From NCBI RefSeq assembly GCF_023008405.1, contig NZ_CP095376.1, positions 8,598,501 to 8,662,500 of the forward strand: 64,000 nt of DNA. Reading direction: 5' to 3'. A model generated the notes under the pieces. That model had not been told where the DNA came from and did no database searches. It saw only the letters and a program-made list of their open reading frames with translations. The stretch comes from Amycolatopsis sp. FBCC-B4732. GTDB lineage: Bacteria > Actinomycetota > Actinomycetes > Mycobacteriales > Pseudonocardiaceae. Shown here piece after piece: positions 23,237 through 31,010 of this stretch. The position numbers and the translations under genes are program-made. Each line of letters opens with the position of its first letter. Position 1 is the first letter of the stretch.

Positions 23237-25962
23237 TGGGCGTTCTCCGGACGCTGGAACGGGATGATCACTTCAGGGGCGCCGTGGGTCGTGCGGTCGA
23301 AGAACAACGCGCGGCCCGGGCGCGGTGACCAGTGCACCACCTGGCCCGCCGCGAACGGGGACAGCTCGTTGCCCTGGACGTCGAGAGCCGCCCACGTGCC
23401 GATGTCGTCGGTGCCGCCGAAGCCCAGCGTGTCCTTGAGCCGGGCGATGCTGCGCCACCAGCCGATCGTGTGGATGCCGTGGCCGGGGCCCTGCTTCAGG
23501 ATCACGCGCAGGTGGTCCAGCCCGCTCTTCAGCTGGCCGACCGCCTTCGTCTCCAGCGCCGGCAGCGCCGCGTCCACCCCGTACAGGAGCAGCACCTTCG
23601 CGCCACCGGAGATCGAGCCCGTCATCGATTCCAGGACGCCGGTCAGGTCGTCCACCAGCGAAGCCGCGTGGCCGTCTTCGCGCAGTCGCTCGGTCAGCTC
23701 CCACGCGGCCGGGGCGCACGCCTCGATCGGGCAGCTCAGCACGAACTCGACCTCGCCGTTTTCGTACTGCCGGGACAGCGAACGCGCGGACGAGTCCATG
23801 ATGGACAGTGCCTCCGCGGTGGCCGAGCCGAGCACCGCGACGTTGCGGCCCGGCGCGCGCGGGAGGTCCACGCCGCACGCCGTTTCGGTCACGTCGATCG
23901 ACTGGCCGAGCAGGGCGCGCGGCTTCGAGTTCGGCTTGAGGTCCAGGTACGCCGGGAACTGTTCCAGGATCGGCTGGTGCGCGCCGTCGAACAGGCGGGG
24001 GCGCGGGAAGTGGCCCGCGTACTGCTCCCACAACCGGTGCTGGAGCCGGACGAACACGTTCTTGCTGCTCGCGTCCGGCACGTGGGCCAGCTGGTTGCCG
24101 TGTGCGACGCCGGAGTCGTGGTTGATCACCGCGTGCCACTTCGGCGCCGACACCGCCGCGTTGTTCGTCTCGGCGAGCACGCGCCGCGCCTTCGGCATCG
24201 CGATCCGCAGCGTGCACTGCTCGAACACCGCCGGCTTGCCCCAGAACGCTTCGATGCCGGCGACGTCCTGGCTGGCCAGCACCAGGTGGATGCCCTGGGA
24301 CCGGCCGCGCCGTGCGATGTCCTCCAGCAGCTGCGTCGCCGTCGCGGTCACCTGGTCGCGGCCCGCGAACAGGTACTGGAACTCGTCGATCACCGCGACG
24401 ATCCGCGGCCAGTGCCCGCCGGGGTCGGCTTCGCGGAGGTCGGCGAGGTTCGTGACCTCGTGCTCCTTCGCGGCCGCGGACCGGCGGCGCAGCTCGTCGG
24501 CCAGGAAGCGCAGCAGCGCCAGGCCGAACTCGCGGTCGGTGTTGACGTTGACGCCGACGAGCCGCGCGTGCGGCAGCCAGCTCGCGTCCTTGCGCCCCGG
24601 CGCCAGCCCGGCGAACGAGACGCCTTCCTTGAAGTCCAGCAGGTACAGCGCCAGCTCGTCCGGGGTGTACCGCGCGGCCATGCCGCCGAGCAGCGCGTAC
24701 AGGAAGTTGGTCTTGCCCGAGCCGGACGGGCCGCCGATCAGGACGTGCGGGCTCGCGTCGCCGATCACGACCTCGACCGGCTCGCCTTCGAAGAACCCGA
24801 CCGGGGCACGGAGTTCTCGCGCGGAGCTCTCGTGGCCCAGCTCCGCCGGCAGCAGGTCGTCGAACGAACGCGGGCCGCCCTGCTTGGCGATCAGCGCCTT
24901 CGCGATCTTGTCGATGGCGCGGATGACCTGCCCGGACGGCATCGGCGGATCGAGGTCGACGAGGAGGTCGGTGCCGGTCATGCTGCTGATCGCGTGCCGG
25001 TCGTCGGTGAGGCTCAGCGTCTCGACCGGCGCGCTCACGGCGGTCGGCACGTCGACCATGATCAGGCAGATCCCGGCGGCCAGCGCGCCGCTCGCGACGC
25101 GCTTGAGGTCGCGCGCGCGTTCGGGTTCGAGGGTTTCGCCGTTGCCGTAAAGCACGACGATCCGGAACGGCTCGCCCCGCTGCTCCGTCTTCTGCCGCAT
25201 CTCCCGCAACGACGTGTACCCGGCGGACATGCTGTTGGCGTGGATCCGGCGGATGTGGCCGGCCAGCTCGTCGAGGAGGTCCTCGAGGCGCCCGGGGTCG
25301 TACAGCGAAAGCGCGCTGGTGTGGCTGAGCGGGTAGAGGTCGGGCAGGATCGCGGTCAGCTGCCCGATGTCCCACAGGTGCACGCGCACCGAGCCGGGCT
25401 CGAACGTCGAGAGCACGCGGACCAGCAGGTTCTGCACGATCCCGTCGATCGCCGGCCGCGTCTTGGGCGCCGACGAGATCGCCAGGTGCGACTCGTCGAG
25501 CAACGGGACGGCGACGTCGAAGGTGCGGGTCGGGTCGTTGCCGGCGGCCGTGGCCGAACCGACGCGCCACAACCCCGGCGACGTCAGGCCGGGGTTGTGC
25601 CCGACGGTGCCGAGCCAGTCGCCCGGCGGCAGCCCGGCCGCACCGGGTGCGTTGTGCGCGACCAGGTCCCGCAGCGTCGCGGGCCCCTGGCTCCAGTCGG
25701 TGTAGAAAGCGCTTCGCACACTGCCGAGCGCACCGAACACTTCGTGCGCGGCGGGGTGGCGGGACCATTCGTTCTGCTGCTCGGCGCCGGCGTGGTTCAT
25801 GCCGACGTGGACGATGTCCCGTTCCAGTTCGAGCTTGGCGAGGTCGGCTTCGGCGGCTTGACGCGCCCCGGCCGCCGCGCCCAGCACCAACCCGATCTGA
25901 TGGCGGACCCGGTCGAGTGCGGTTTCGACGCGGTTGCGTTGCTCGGCTGACTTGTTGGCCAT
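23233..25962 (-). CDS. FtsK/SpoIIIE-domain ATPase (EccC-like, soluble)
   Basis: A 909-residue cytoplasmic ATPase. A coiled N-terminal region (~1-60) precedes a region rich in VRVHLWDIGQLTAILPDLYPL, as in EccC-type proteins. The main FtsK/SpoIIIE domain has Walker A GGPSGSGKTNF (near residue 415) and Walker B RIVAVIDEFQYLF, with LVLASQDV after it. A later domain keeps the fold (GRNVAVLGSATAEALSIMD) but its P-loop is degenerate. Unlike EccC it has no N-terminal membrane helices. It may power protein export or DNA handling for the adjacent WXG-like proteins. The ATG at 25962 is preceded by GGGGA; TTG 25974 is less likely. Confidence 0.85.
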   Translation of the reverse strand: MANKSAEQRNRVETALDRVRHQIGLVLGAAAGARQAAEADLAKLELERDIVHVGMNHAGAEQQNEWSRHPAAHEVFGALGSVRSAFYTDWSQGPATLRDLVAHNAPGAAGLPPGDWLGTVGHNPGLTSPGLWRVGSATAAGNDPTRTFDVAVPLLDESHLAISSAPKTRPAIDGIVQNLLVRVLSTFEPGSVRVHLWDIGQLTAILPDLYPLSHTSALSLYDPGRLEDLLDELAGHIRRIHANSMSAGYTSLREMRQKTEQRGEPFRIVVLYGNGETLEPERARDLKRVASGALAAGICLIMVDVPTAVSAPVETLSLTDDRHAISSMTGTDLLVDLDPPMPSGQVIRAIDKIAKALIAKQGGPRSFDDLLPAELGHESSARELRAPVGFFEGEPVEVVIGDASPHVLIGGPSGSGKTNFLYALLGGMAARYTPDELALYLLDFKEGVSFAGLAPGRKDASWLPHARLVGVNVNTDREFGLALLRFLADELRRRSAAAKEHEVTNLADLREADPGGHWPRIVAVIDEFQYLFAGRDQVTATATQLLEDIARRGRSQGIHLVLASQDVAGIEAFWGKPAVFEQCTLRIAMPKARRVLAETNNAAVSAPKWHAVINHDSGVAHGNQLAHVPDASSKNVFVRLQHRLWEQYAGHFPRPRLFDGAHQPILEQFPAYLDLKPNSKPRALLGQSIDVTETACGVDLPRAPGRNVAVLGSATAEALSIMDSSARSLSRQYENGEVEFVLSCPIEACAPAAWELTERLREDGHAASLVDDLTGVLESMTGSISGGAKVLLLYGVDAALPALETKAVGQLKSGLDHLRVILKQGPGHGIHTIGWWRSIARLKDTLGFGGTDDIGTWAALDVQGNELSPFAAGQVVHWSPRPGRALFFDRTTHGAPEVIIPFQRPENAQ

Positions 25963-25995
25963 CTGCGTCCCCAAGAAAAAGTGTCCCTAGCAGGA

Positions 25996-26241
25996 TTACA
26001 GGCGCGACCGGTATCCGCTCACCAGGTCTTCGGCAGCGGCCAGCCGGACGAGGAGCTGATCCAGCCCCTCGCCCGCCTGGGCGTACTGCGAAGGGAGCCA
26101 GGGATCGGCCTTGGCCTGGGCGTCCACGAGCGCCTGCCGGGCTTCCCCGAGCAGGCTCGTGGCCCGCTCGGAGTGGGCGCGCGCATCGGCGAGCCCAGCC
26201 ACGACCGAGGTCAGCAGCTGGTGGAGTTCGGCGAGCGTCAT
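25996..26241 (-). CDS. Small helical protein (WXG/DUF6244-like)
   Basis: An 81-residue all-helical protein (MTLAELHQLLTSVVAGLADA ... AAEDLVSGYRSRL). It has two helices around a short turn with Pro-Trp (DPWLPS). It lies 4 bases after the 26246-26506 gene and shares with it a C-terminal S-x-SRL/S-ARL ending, so the two are probably paralogs forming a heterodimer, as WXG pairs do. Possible substrate or chaperone of the FtsK-like ATPase gene downstream. Confidence 0.65.
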   Translation of the reverse strand: MTLAELHQLLTSVVAGLADARAHSERATSLLGEARQALVDAQAKADPWLPSQYAQAGEGLDQLLVRLAAAEDLVSGYRSRL

Positions 26242-26245
26242 CCGG

Positions 26246-26506
26246 CTAGAGACGCGCCGAGTAGGAGTCAGCTGAGGAAATGCTTGCTTGGACGGTGCTC
26301 TGCAGACCGTTGATGCCTTGCAGGGCTTCCGCCAGCAGTCCGTGCGCCTGGCTCACTTCGTGCTGGCTGCTGCCCTGCGTCGCTTGTGCGAGCGACTGCT
26401 GGGCTTCTTCGAGAGACTGCGCTGCCTGTTGCAGAGCGGCGATGCTCGCGGACGCCTTTTCGTTGGCGAGCGCGATGCCAGCGCGGATCTCTTCGACTCC
26501 GGCCAT
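26246..26506 (-). CDS. Small helical protein (WXG/DUF6244-like), first gene of FtsK-like operon
   Basis: An 86-residue helical protein, Ala/Gln/Ser rich (AALQQAAQSLEEAQQSLAQA), ending SADSYSARL. The ATG at 26506 follows AGAGG and is preferred to TTG 26569. The upstream 39-bp element at 26548-26586 is nearly identical to one at 27300-27338 and probably holds the promoter. It heads the minus-strand run small helical protein - small helical protein - FtsK-like - coiled-coil protein. Confidence 0.65.
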   Translation of the reverse strand: MAGVEEIRAGIALANEKASASIAALQQAAQSLEEAQQSLAQATQGSSQHEVSQAHGLLAEALQGINGLQSTVQASISSADSYSARL

Positions 26507-26547
26507 CGGGCCTCTACTCCTCGAAAATCTCTGGTGAAGTGCGGGAC

Positions 26548-26586
26548 GGTTCCATTGAAACAGATCCAACGACTCAGCGTGATCAT
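26548..26586 (-). repeat. 39-bp duplicated promoter-like element, copy A
   Basis: Matches copy B (27300-27338) at 35 of 39 positions. Read on the minus strand it runs ATGATCACGCTG, TTGGATC, TTTCA, TGGAACC and lies 42 bases before the start of the 26246-26506 gene, so it likely carries promoter or operator sequences. Confidence 0.7.
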
Positions 26587-27023
26587 CTGACTTTGCCGAG
26601 TGATCGCGGGTCCGGAATCAGCAAGGCCCCGGACGTGGGACGTCCGGGGCTGGGCCGATCACGGTCTGTGCGGGGGTCGTCCCGGCACCAGTACCGCGCA
26701 CTGAAGTCGCTGGCCAGCGTCACCCCAGGTCAGAGCGGTTTTCGTACCACTGCTGGCCTTTCTCGACAGGGGGCGGGCGAGGTGGGGCTGAGACTAGCGC
26801 GAGCGGAGTAACCCGTTTCGCCCAGCCCTGCCCGTGACTCCACGTGCCCGAGCGGAAAAGCGCAGCACCGAAGAGGTTTCACATTTCGGGCGGCCGAAAA
26901 TCTCCGGTGAGCAGCGTTGACGGCGCTACGCGGCCAGGGACGGCGGCTGCGGACACCGGCTGCGGACACCGGCGGCCGATCATTTTGACGGCGCGTGCAT
27001 CGCCGTGGTCGGGCCGCTCGGGC
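26587..27023. other. Non-coding gap with hairpin and 13-bp tandem repeat
   Basis: No convincing gene. The stretch holds a perfect 10-bp inverted repeat at 26626-26650 (GCCCCGGACG / CGTCCGGGGC) that could end transcription, and a 13-bp unit GGCTGCGGACACC repeated twice at 26945-26970. Base composition is lower in GC than the coding flanks. Confidence 0.5.
26626..26650. terminator. Hairpin, terminator-like
   Basis: Perfect 10-bp stem with a 5-nt loop; no U tract on either side, so termination is uncertain. Confidence 0.4.
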
Positions 27024-27140
27024 TCAAGTGGAACGGCCCGAAGTCGACGTGAACGCCGAGTAGCCCGACCGCCAAGAGGACGGAAGCGGCGTAGCGCGGT
27101 CCGGCTCCCGGTTGGGGGTCGGGGCGGGCTGTGTGGTCAT
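27024..27140 (-). CDS. Possible small protein, perhaps frameshifted membrane protein
   Basis: A 38-residue ORF starts MTTQPAPTPNREPDRATPLP after GAAGGGTGAACCAGTC. In the adjacent frame the same DNA reads RYAASVLLAVGLLGVHVDFG followed by PFHLSPSGPTTAMHAPSK and a stop. That looks like a real transmembrane helix and tail but has no start codon of its own. The simplest reading is a small membrane protein broken by one indel near 27090, or a sequencing error. Copy B of the 39-bp element lies 160 bases upstream. Confidence 0.35.
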   Translation of the reverse strand: MTTQPAPTPNREPDRATPLPSSWRSGYSAFTSTSGRST

Positions 27141-27299
27141 GACTGGTTCACCCTTCTCGCTCGTTCGGTAATCCCGTCGGTCGAGCTGTGCGAGATGGAG
27201 GTCGGCGCCGTTGAGCTGCGTGGTGAGTCTCGGCGCATCGGGGATCTTTCGACTGCGGTCACGGTCTCTAGTCCTCGATCTCCGGTCTCCTACGGGCGT

Positions 27300-27338
27300 G
27301 GTTCCAATGAAACGGATCCAACTACCCAGCGTGATCAT
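27300..27338 (-). repeat. 39-bp duplicated promoter-like element, copy B
   Basis: Differs from copy A at 4 of 39 positions. On the minus strand it points toward the small ORF at 27024-27140, between it and the methyltransferase stop at 27368. Confidence 0.7.
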
Positions 27339-27367
27339 CCGACTGCGCCTTGACGCCGATCGGAGAG

Positions 27368-28243
27368 TTACCTGTCGCGCAGCCGGAAATCCCAGACGAG
27401 CAGTGCCGGCACGTCCCGCGCCGCCGCGCGGGCCGCGTCCGGCACCAGGGCGGCGAGGCTCCACGGCCAGAGCTCCCACGGGCCCGGCTCGGTCGTCGCG
27501 GGGGCCGGGTCTTTCGCCGGCAGGCGAGGTTCTTCGCACCGAAGCGGGGTGAACCCGGCCGCGAGTGCGGCGCGCAGGTAGTCGCCGACGAGGTGGCGGT
27601 GCGAGGTGAGGCGGCCGGGCCGGCCGTCGGGGCCGCGCAGCGACGGGATCGAGCCGCGGGCGACGGACTCGGGGTGGACGTCGCACAGGATGGCGTGCCC
27701 GCCCGGCCGCAGGACGCGGGCGAACTCCGCGAGCACGGGACCGAGGTCGGCGACGTGGGTCAGCGCGAGGCCGCAGGTGACGAGATCGACCGAGGCGTCG
27801 TCGACGGGAAGATCGGTGAGGTCGCCGAGCCGGAAGTCGGCGCCGGGCACCCGTTCCCGGGCACGCGCGAGCATGCCGGGCGAACTGTCCACGCCGACCA
27901 CCCGATGCCCGCGCGCGGCGAGGATGGCCGAGTAGCGCCCGGTTCCGCAGGCTGCGTCGAGGGCGTCGCCGGGGTGGCCCGCGAGTTCTTCGAGCCACGG
28001 CTCGTCGAGGGCGAACGCGGCGTTCGCCGGGTCGTCGTAGGTCGGTGCCCAGAGGTCGTAGCCCGGCACCGTGCCGATCTGTTCGACGTCGACGCCGTTG
28101 GCGAGGGATTCGTCGTCGAGGAGGCGGTGGACTTCGGCGAGGCGGGCTTCCGTGAACTCGCGGTCGAACTCGCCGGTGAAGCCGCGCAGCAGGGCGAGGC
28201 CTTCGATGCCGATCAAGTAGGCCAGCGGGTGCTCGTACGTCAC
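27368..28243 (-). CDS. Class I SAM-dependent methyltransferase
   Basis: A 291-residue methyltransferase. Motif I is ALDAACGTGRYSAILA, motif II VVGVDSSPGMLARARE, motif IV VDLVTCGLALTHV and motif V VLRPGGHAILCDVH. A conserved N-terminal ~95-residue helical region (VTYEHPLAYLIGIEGLALLRG) is shared by a family of actinobacterial stand-alone enzymes with unknown acceptors. The start is taken as GTG 28243, where homology begins; GTG/ATG 28297 would add 18 weakly conserved residues. It is downstream of tRNA-Ser(GGA) and its terminator on the same strand. Confidence 0.88.
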   Translation of the reverse strand: MTYEHPLAYLIGIEGLALLRGFTGEFDREFTEARLAEVHRLLDDESLANGVDVEQIGTVPGYDLWAPTYDDPANAAFALDEPWLEELAGHPGDALDAACGTGRYSAILAARGHRVVGVDSSPGMLARARERVPGADFRLGDLTDLPVDDASVDLVTCGLALTHVADLGPVLAEFARVLRPGGHAILCDVHPESVARGSIPSLRGPDGRPGRLTSHRHLVGDYLRAALAAGFTPLRCEEPRLPAKDPAPATTEPGPWELWPWSLAALVPDAARAAARDVPALLVWDFRLRDR

Positions 28244-28313
28244 GAACCCGGACGTTGGGGGTGCGGATCCGGGGCGGGCCACCGGTTTTCGGGGCACCGG
28301 GGGCGGAAACGAC

Positions 28314-28342
28314 GAAACGCCGGGCGCGCGGCCCGGCGTTTC
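28314..28342 (-). terminator. Terminator of tRNA-Ser(GGA)
   Basis: Perfect 12-bp inverted repeat GAAACGCCGGGC / GCCCGGCGTTTC with a 5-nt loop, 15 bases beyond the tRNA 3' end on the minus strand, followed by GTCGTTT. Confidence 0.8.
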
Positions 28343-28356
28343 GCCTGATCAAACGG

Positions 28357-28441
28357 CGGAGGATACAGGATTCGAACCTGCGAGGGCGTGAACCCAACAC
28401 GCTTTCCAAGCGTGCGCCTTAGGCCGCTCGGCCAATCCTCC
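28357..28441 (-). tRNA. tRNA-Ser(GGA)
   Basis: On the minus strand the acceptor is GGAGGAT/ATCCTCC with discriminator G. The anticodon loop TTGGAAA between CACGC and GCGTG gives anticodon GGA. The T arm contains GGTTCGAATCC, and there is a long variable arm. It reads UCC and UCU. CCA is not encoded. Confidence 0.97.
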
Positions 28442-28485
28442 GCAGGAGACGATACCGGATGCCCTTCCCGCGTCTCGAAGGTGGG

Positions 28486-29229
28486 TCAGCGCGTGACGTC
28501 GGCCACCACGCACGTGATGTTGTCCGGTCCGCCGCCCTCGTTGGCCAGGCGGATCAGCTCCGGGATCGCTTCCGCCGGGTCGGTCGGCGCCGACAGGACT
28601 TCTCGCAGCTTCGGTTCGCTGACCGGGCCGCTCAGGCCGTCCGAACAGAGCAGGTAGCGGTCGCCCTCGGCGGCGGGGAACGTCCAGATGTCCGGGTCGC
28701 CGGAACCCGCTGTCTGCAACGCCTTCATCAGCAACGAACGCCGGGGGTGGGAGTCCGCGTCCTCGGCCGCGACCCGGCCGTCTTCGACCAATGCCTGCAC
28801 GAGGGTGTGGTCGCGGGTCAGGCGGCGCAGCTCGCCGTCGCGCAGCAGATACCCCCGGGAGTCGCCGATGTGGGCCGCCGCGAACTCGATGCCGTCGAAC
28901 ATCAGCGCCGTCAACGTCGTGCCCATGCCGGTGGTTTCCGGCTCCTGCGCCGCCACTTCGTGCAGGCGGTCGTCGATCGACTTGACCACGCCGGTCAGCG
29001 TCGCGGCCAGGTCGACCCCGGTGAGGTCCACCCGCCGGAGGTCGACGTCGAGCTCGCGCAGCACGTCCACCGCCGTCGCGCTGGCGACCTCGCCGTGCGG
29101 CTGACCGCCGATGCCGTCGGCGACGGCGAGCAGGCGGGAACTCGCGTACACCGCGTCTTCGTTGATCCGGCGACGCTGCCCGACGTCCGACCCCGCGGCG
29201 TACCGCAGGACGTACCGATCGTGTGTCAT
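28486..29229 (-). CDS. PP2C family Ser/Thr protein phosphatase
   Basis: A 247-residue soluble phosphatase with the metal-binding PP2C motifs GQRRRINEDAVYA, LLAVADGIGGQPHG, GMGTTLTALMF, HIGDSRGYLLRDGEL, LCSDGLSGPV and GGGPDNITCVV. It lacks the transmembrane helix of PstP. It should dephosphorylate Ser/Thr-phosphorylated proteins; the kinase at 31011-31901 is a natural partner nearby. The start is ATG 29229, which follows GGGGAA; an ATG at 29238 lies just upstream. Divergent from the N6-methylase-like gene. Confidence 0.92.
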   Translation of the reverse strand: MTHDRYVLRYAAGSDVGQRRRINEDAVYASSRLLAVADGIGGQPHGEVASATAVDVLRELDVDLRRVDLTGVDLAATLTGVVKSIDDRLHEVAAQEPETTGMGTTLTALMFDGIEFAAAHIGDSRGYLLRDGELRRLTRDHTLVQALVEDGRVAAEDADSHPRRSLLMKALQTAGSGDPDIWTFPAAEGDRYLLCSDGLSGPVSEPKLREVLSAPTDPAEAIPELIRLANEGGGPDNITCVVADVTR

Positions 29230-29307
29230 GTTCCCCATGTAAGCATTGGTTGACTGAGTTCACAACCATGTCGGCTGAATGGAGCATCCTCCGATAGAGT
29301 CCTCGCC

Positions 29308-31002
29308 ATGGACGACGACGCCACGGTCAGCGCGGCCGACATCGCGCGGCTCGCCGGGGTCGGCCGGGCCGCGGTGAGCAACTGGCGCCGCCGGTACCCG
29401 GACTTCCCGCAGCCGGTCGGCGGCACGGCGTCGAGCCCGTTGTTCGGCCTGTCCGCCGTCGCCGCCTGGTTCGCCGCCCGCGGCAAGCCGTTCGAGCTGA
29501 GCGAGGGCGAACGCGCCTGGCAGCGCCTGCGGGCCCTCGGCGACGACCTCGACCTCGCCGAACGCGTGAGCCGTGCCGGCGTCTTCTTCGCCTTCCAGGC
29601 CGGTCTCGTCGACACCTTCGACCGCGAGCTCGACGACCCCGAGCTGCTCACGCTGCTCAGCGAGATGACGCACCGCGCGGGCCCGGTCGAAGCGTTCGAA
29701 CTGCTGTGCCGCCGGTACTTCGAGGCGCATTCGCGGCGGCTGTCGGCCACGCCGGAGCCGATCGCCGAACTGATGGCGCGGCTCGTCGGCCCGGTCTCGA
29801 CGATCCTCGACCCCGCCTGCGGCTTCGGCGCGCTCGCGCTGGCCAGCGGCGCGAAAGCCGTGCTGGGGCAGGACAGCGACCCGATGACGGCGTCGATCGC
29901 GGGGCTGCGGCTGAAGCTGCGCGGCATCGAGGCCGAGGTCCACCCGGTCGACGCGCTGCGCGAAGACGCCTTCGCCGGCCGGACCGCGGAAGCCGTGCTG
30001 TGCGACCCGCCGTTCAACGAACGCGCCTGGGGCCACGACGAACTCGTCGGCGACGAGCGCTGGGAGTACGGCCTCCCGCCGCGCGGCGAACCCGAGCTCG
30101 CCTGGGTCCAGCACTGCCTCGCCCACGTCGAACCCGGTGGCGCGGTGGCGATCCTGATGCCGGGCGCGGCGGCCGGGCGGCGCAGCGGCAAGCGCATCCG
30201 CGGCAACCTCCTGCGCGCGGGCGCGGTCCGCGCGGTCGTCACGCTGCCGCCGGCCGGGCCCGACCTCTGGCTGCTGCGGCGCCCGGTCCCCGGCGAACGC
30301 CCGCCGTCCACCGTGCTGCTCGGCGAGGCGGGCGACGAGCTGTCCACAGTGGACGAAATGTGGCGGGAGTTCCGCGCGCACCCGGAAGCCGGCGTCCGGA
30401 TCATCGACCTGCTCGACGACGACGTCGACCTGACGCCGGCCCACCGCCGCACCAGCGACGAGGATCCCGGCCAGGCCTTCGAGGCCGTCCGCGGCCGGTT
30501 CGCCGAGCTCGTCCCCGAGCTGCCGCCGCTCGAAGCGGCCGACGGTGAGCCCGCGTTCACGACGATCGGCGAGCTGGTCAAGGCCGGGATCGTCGAGGTC
30601 CGGCACGCGGCGGCCCGCGCGGACGCCGAGCACCCGCTCGCCGAAGCGGGCGACGTCGTGGCGTCGGTGACCGGGATCGCATACGTCCACAGTGGACCGA
30701 CCGGACCGGTGGGCGCCGGGCTCACCGTGTACCGCGTCGACCCCGGGCGGCTGGACGCGGACTTCCTGGCCGGCTGCCTGCGCGCGGCCGACCTGCCCGC
30801 CGCGTCCGCGTCGACCCGGATCGACAGCAGGCGCGTGCGGGTCCCGCGGGTCCCGATCGCGGTCCAGCGCGAATACGGCCGGGTCTTCCGCGACCTCGCC
30901 GCGTTCGACGCCGTTCTGCGGCAGGCGGCCGAAACGGGTCGTGAGCTGGTCCGGCTAGGCTTCGCGGGACTTGTCGAAGGACGGCTCAGGCCGGGCCGTT
31001 AG
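29308..31002 (+). CDS. HTH-containing N-6 DNA methylase-like protein
   Basis: A 564-residue protein. The N-terminus is a helix-turn-helix (VSAADIARLAGVGRAAVSNW, residues 7-26) similar to phage/MerR-type DNA-binding domains. An N6-adenine methylase core follows: motif I ILDPACGFGALALASG and motif IV AVLCDPPFNERAWG, where DPPF stands in for NPPF. The C-terminal ~170 residues (VKAGIVEVRHAAARADAEHP ... RVDPGRLDADFLAGCL) resemble a type I specificity half-subunit. No restriction gene is adjacent, so it is probably a solitary methylase or a regulator. It is followed by the kinase gene after 8 bases and is likely in one operon with it. Confidence 0.85.
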   Translation: MDDDATVSAADIARLAGVGRAAVSNWRRRYPDFPQPVGGTASSPLFGLSAVAAWFAARGKPFELSEGERAWQRLRALGDDLDLAERVSRAGVFFAFQAGLVDTFDRELDDPELLTLLSEMTHRAGPVEAFELLCRRYFEAHSRRLSATPEPIAELMARLVGPVSTILDPACGFGALALASGAKAVLGQDSDPMTASIAGLRLKLRGIEAEVHPVDALREDAFAGRTAEAVLCDPPFNERAWGHDELVGDERWEYGLPPRGEPELAWVQHCLAHVEPGGAVAILMPGAAAGRRSGKRIRGNLLRAGAVRAVVTLPPAGPDLWLLRRPVPGERPPSTVLLGEAGDELSTVDEMWREFRAHPEAGVRIIDLLDDDVDLTPAHRRTSDEDPGQAFEAVRGRFAELVPELPPLEAADGEPAFTTIGELVKAGIVEVRHAAARADAEHPLAEAGDVVASVTGIAYVHSGPTGPVGAGLTVYRVDPGRLDADFLAGCLRAADLPAASASTRIDSRRVRVPRVPIAVQREYGRVFRDLAAFDAVLRQAAETGRELVRLGFAGLVEGRLRPGR

Positions 31003-31010
31003 GGGAACGG

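Noticed and set aside
26651..27023. Remnant of an integrase or mobile element in the low-GC gap
   Set aside because: Composition is odd and short frames exist, but none has recognisable protein motifs.
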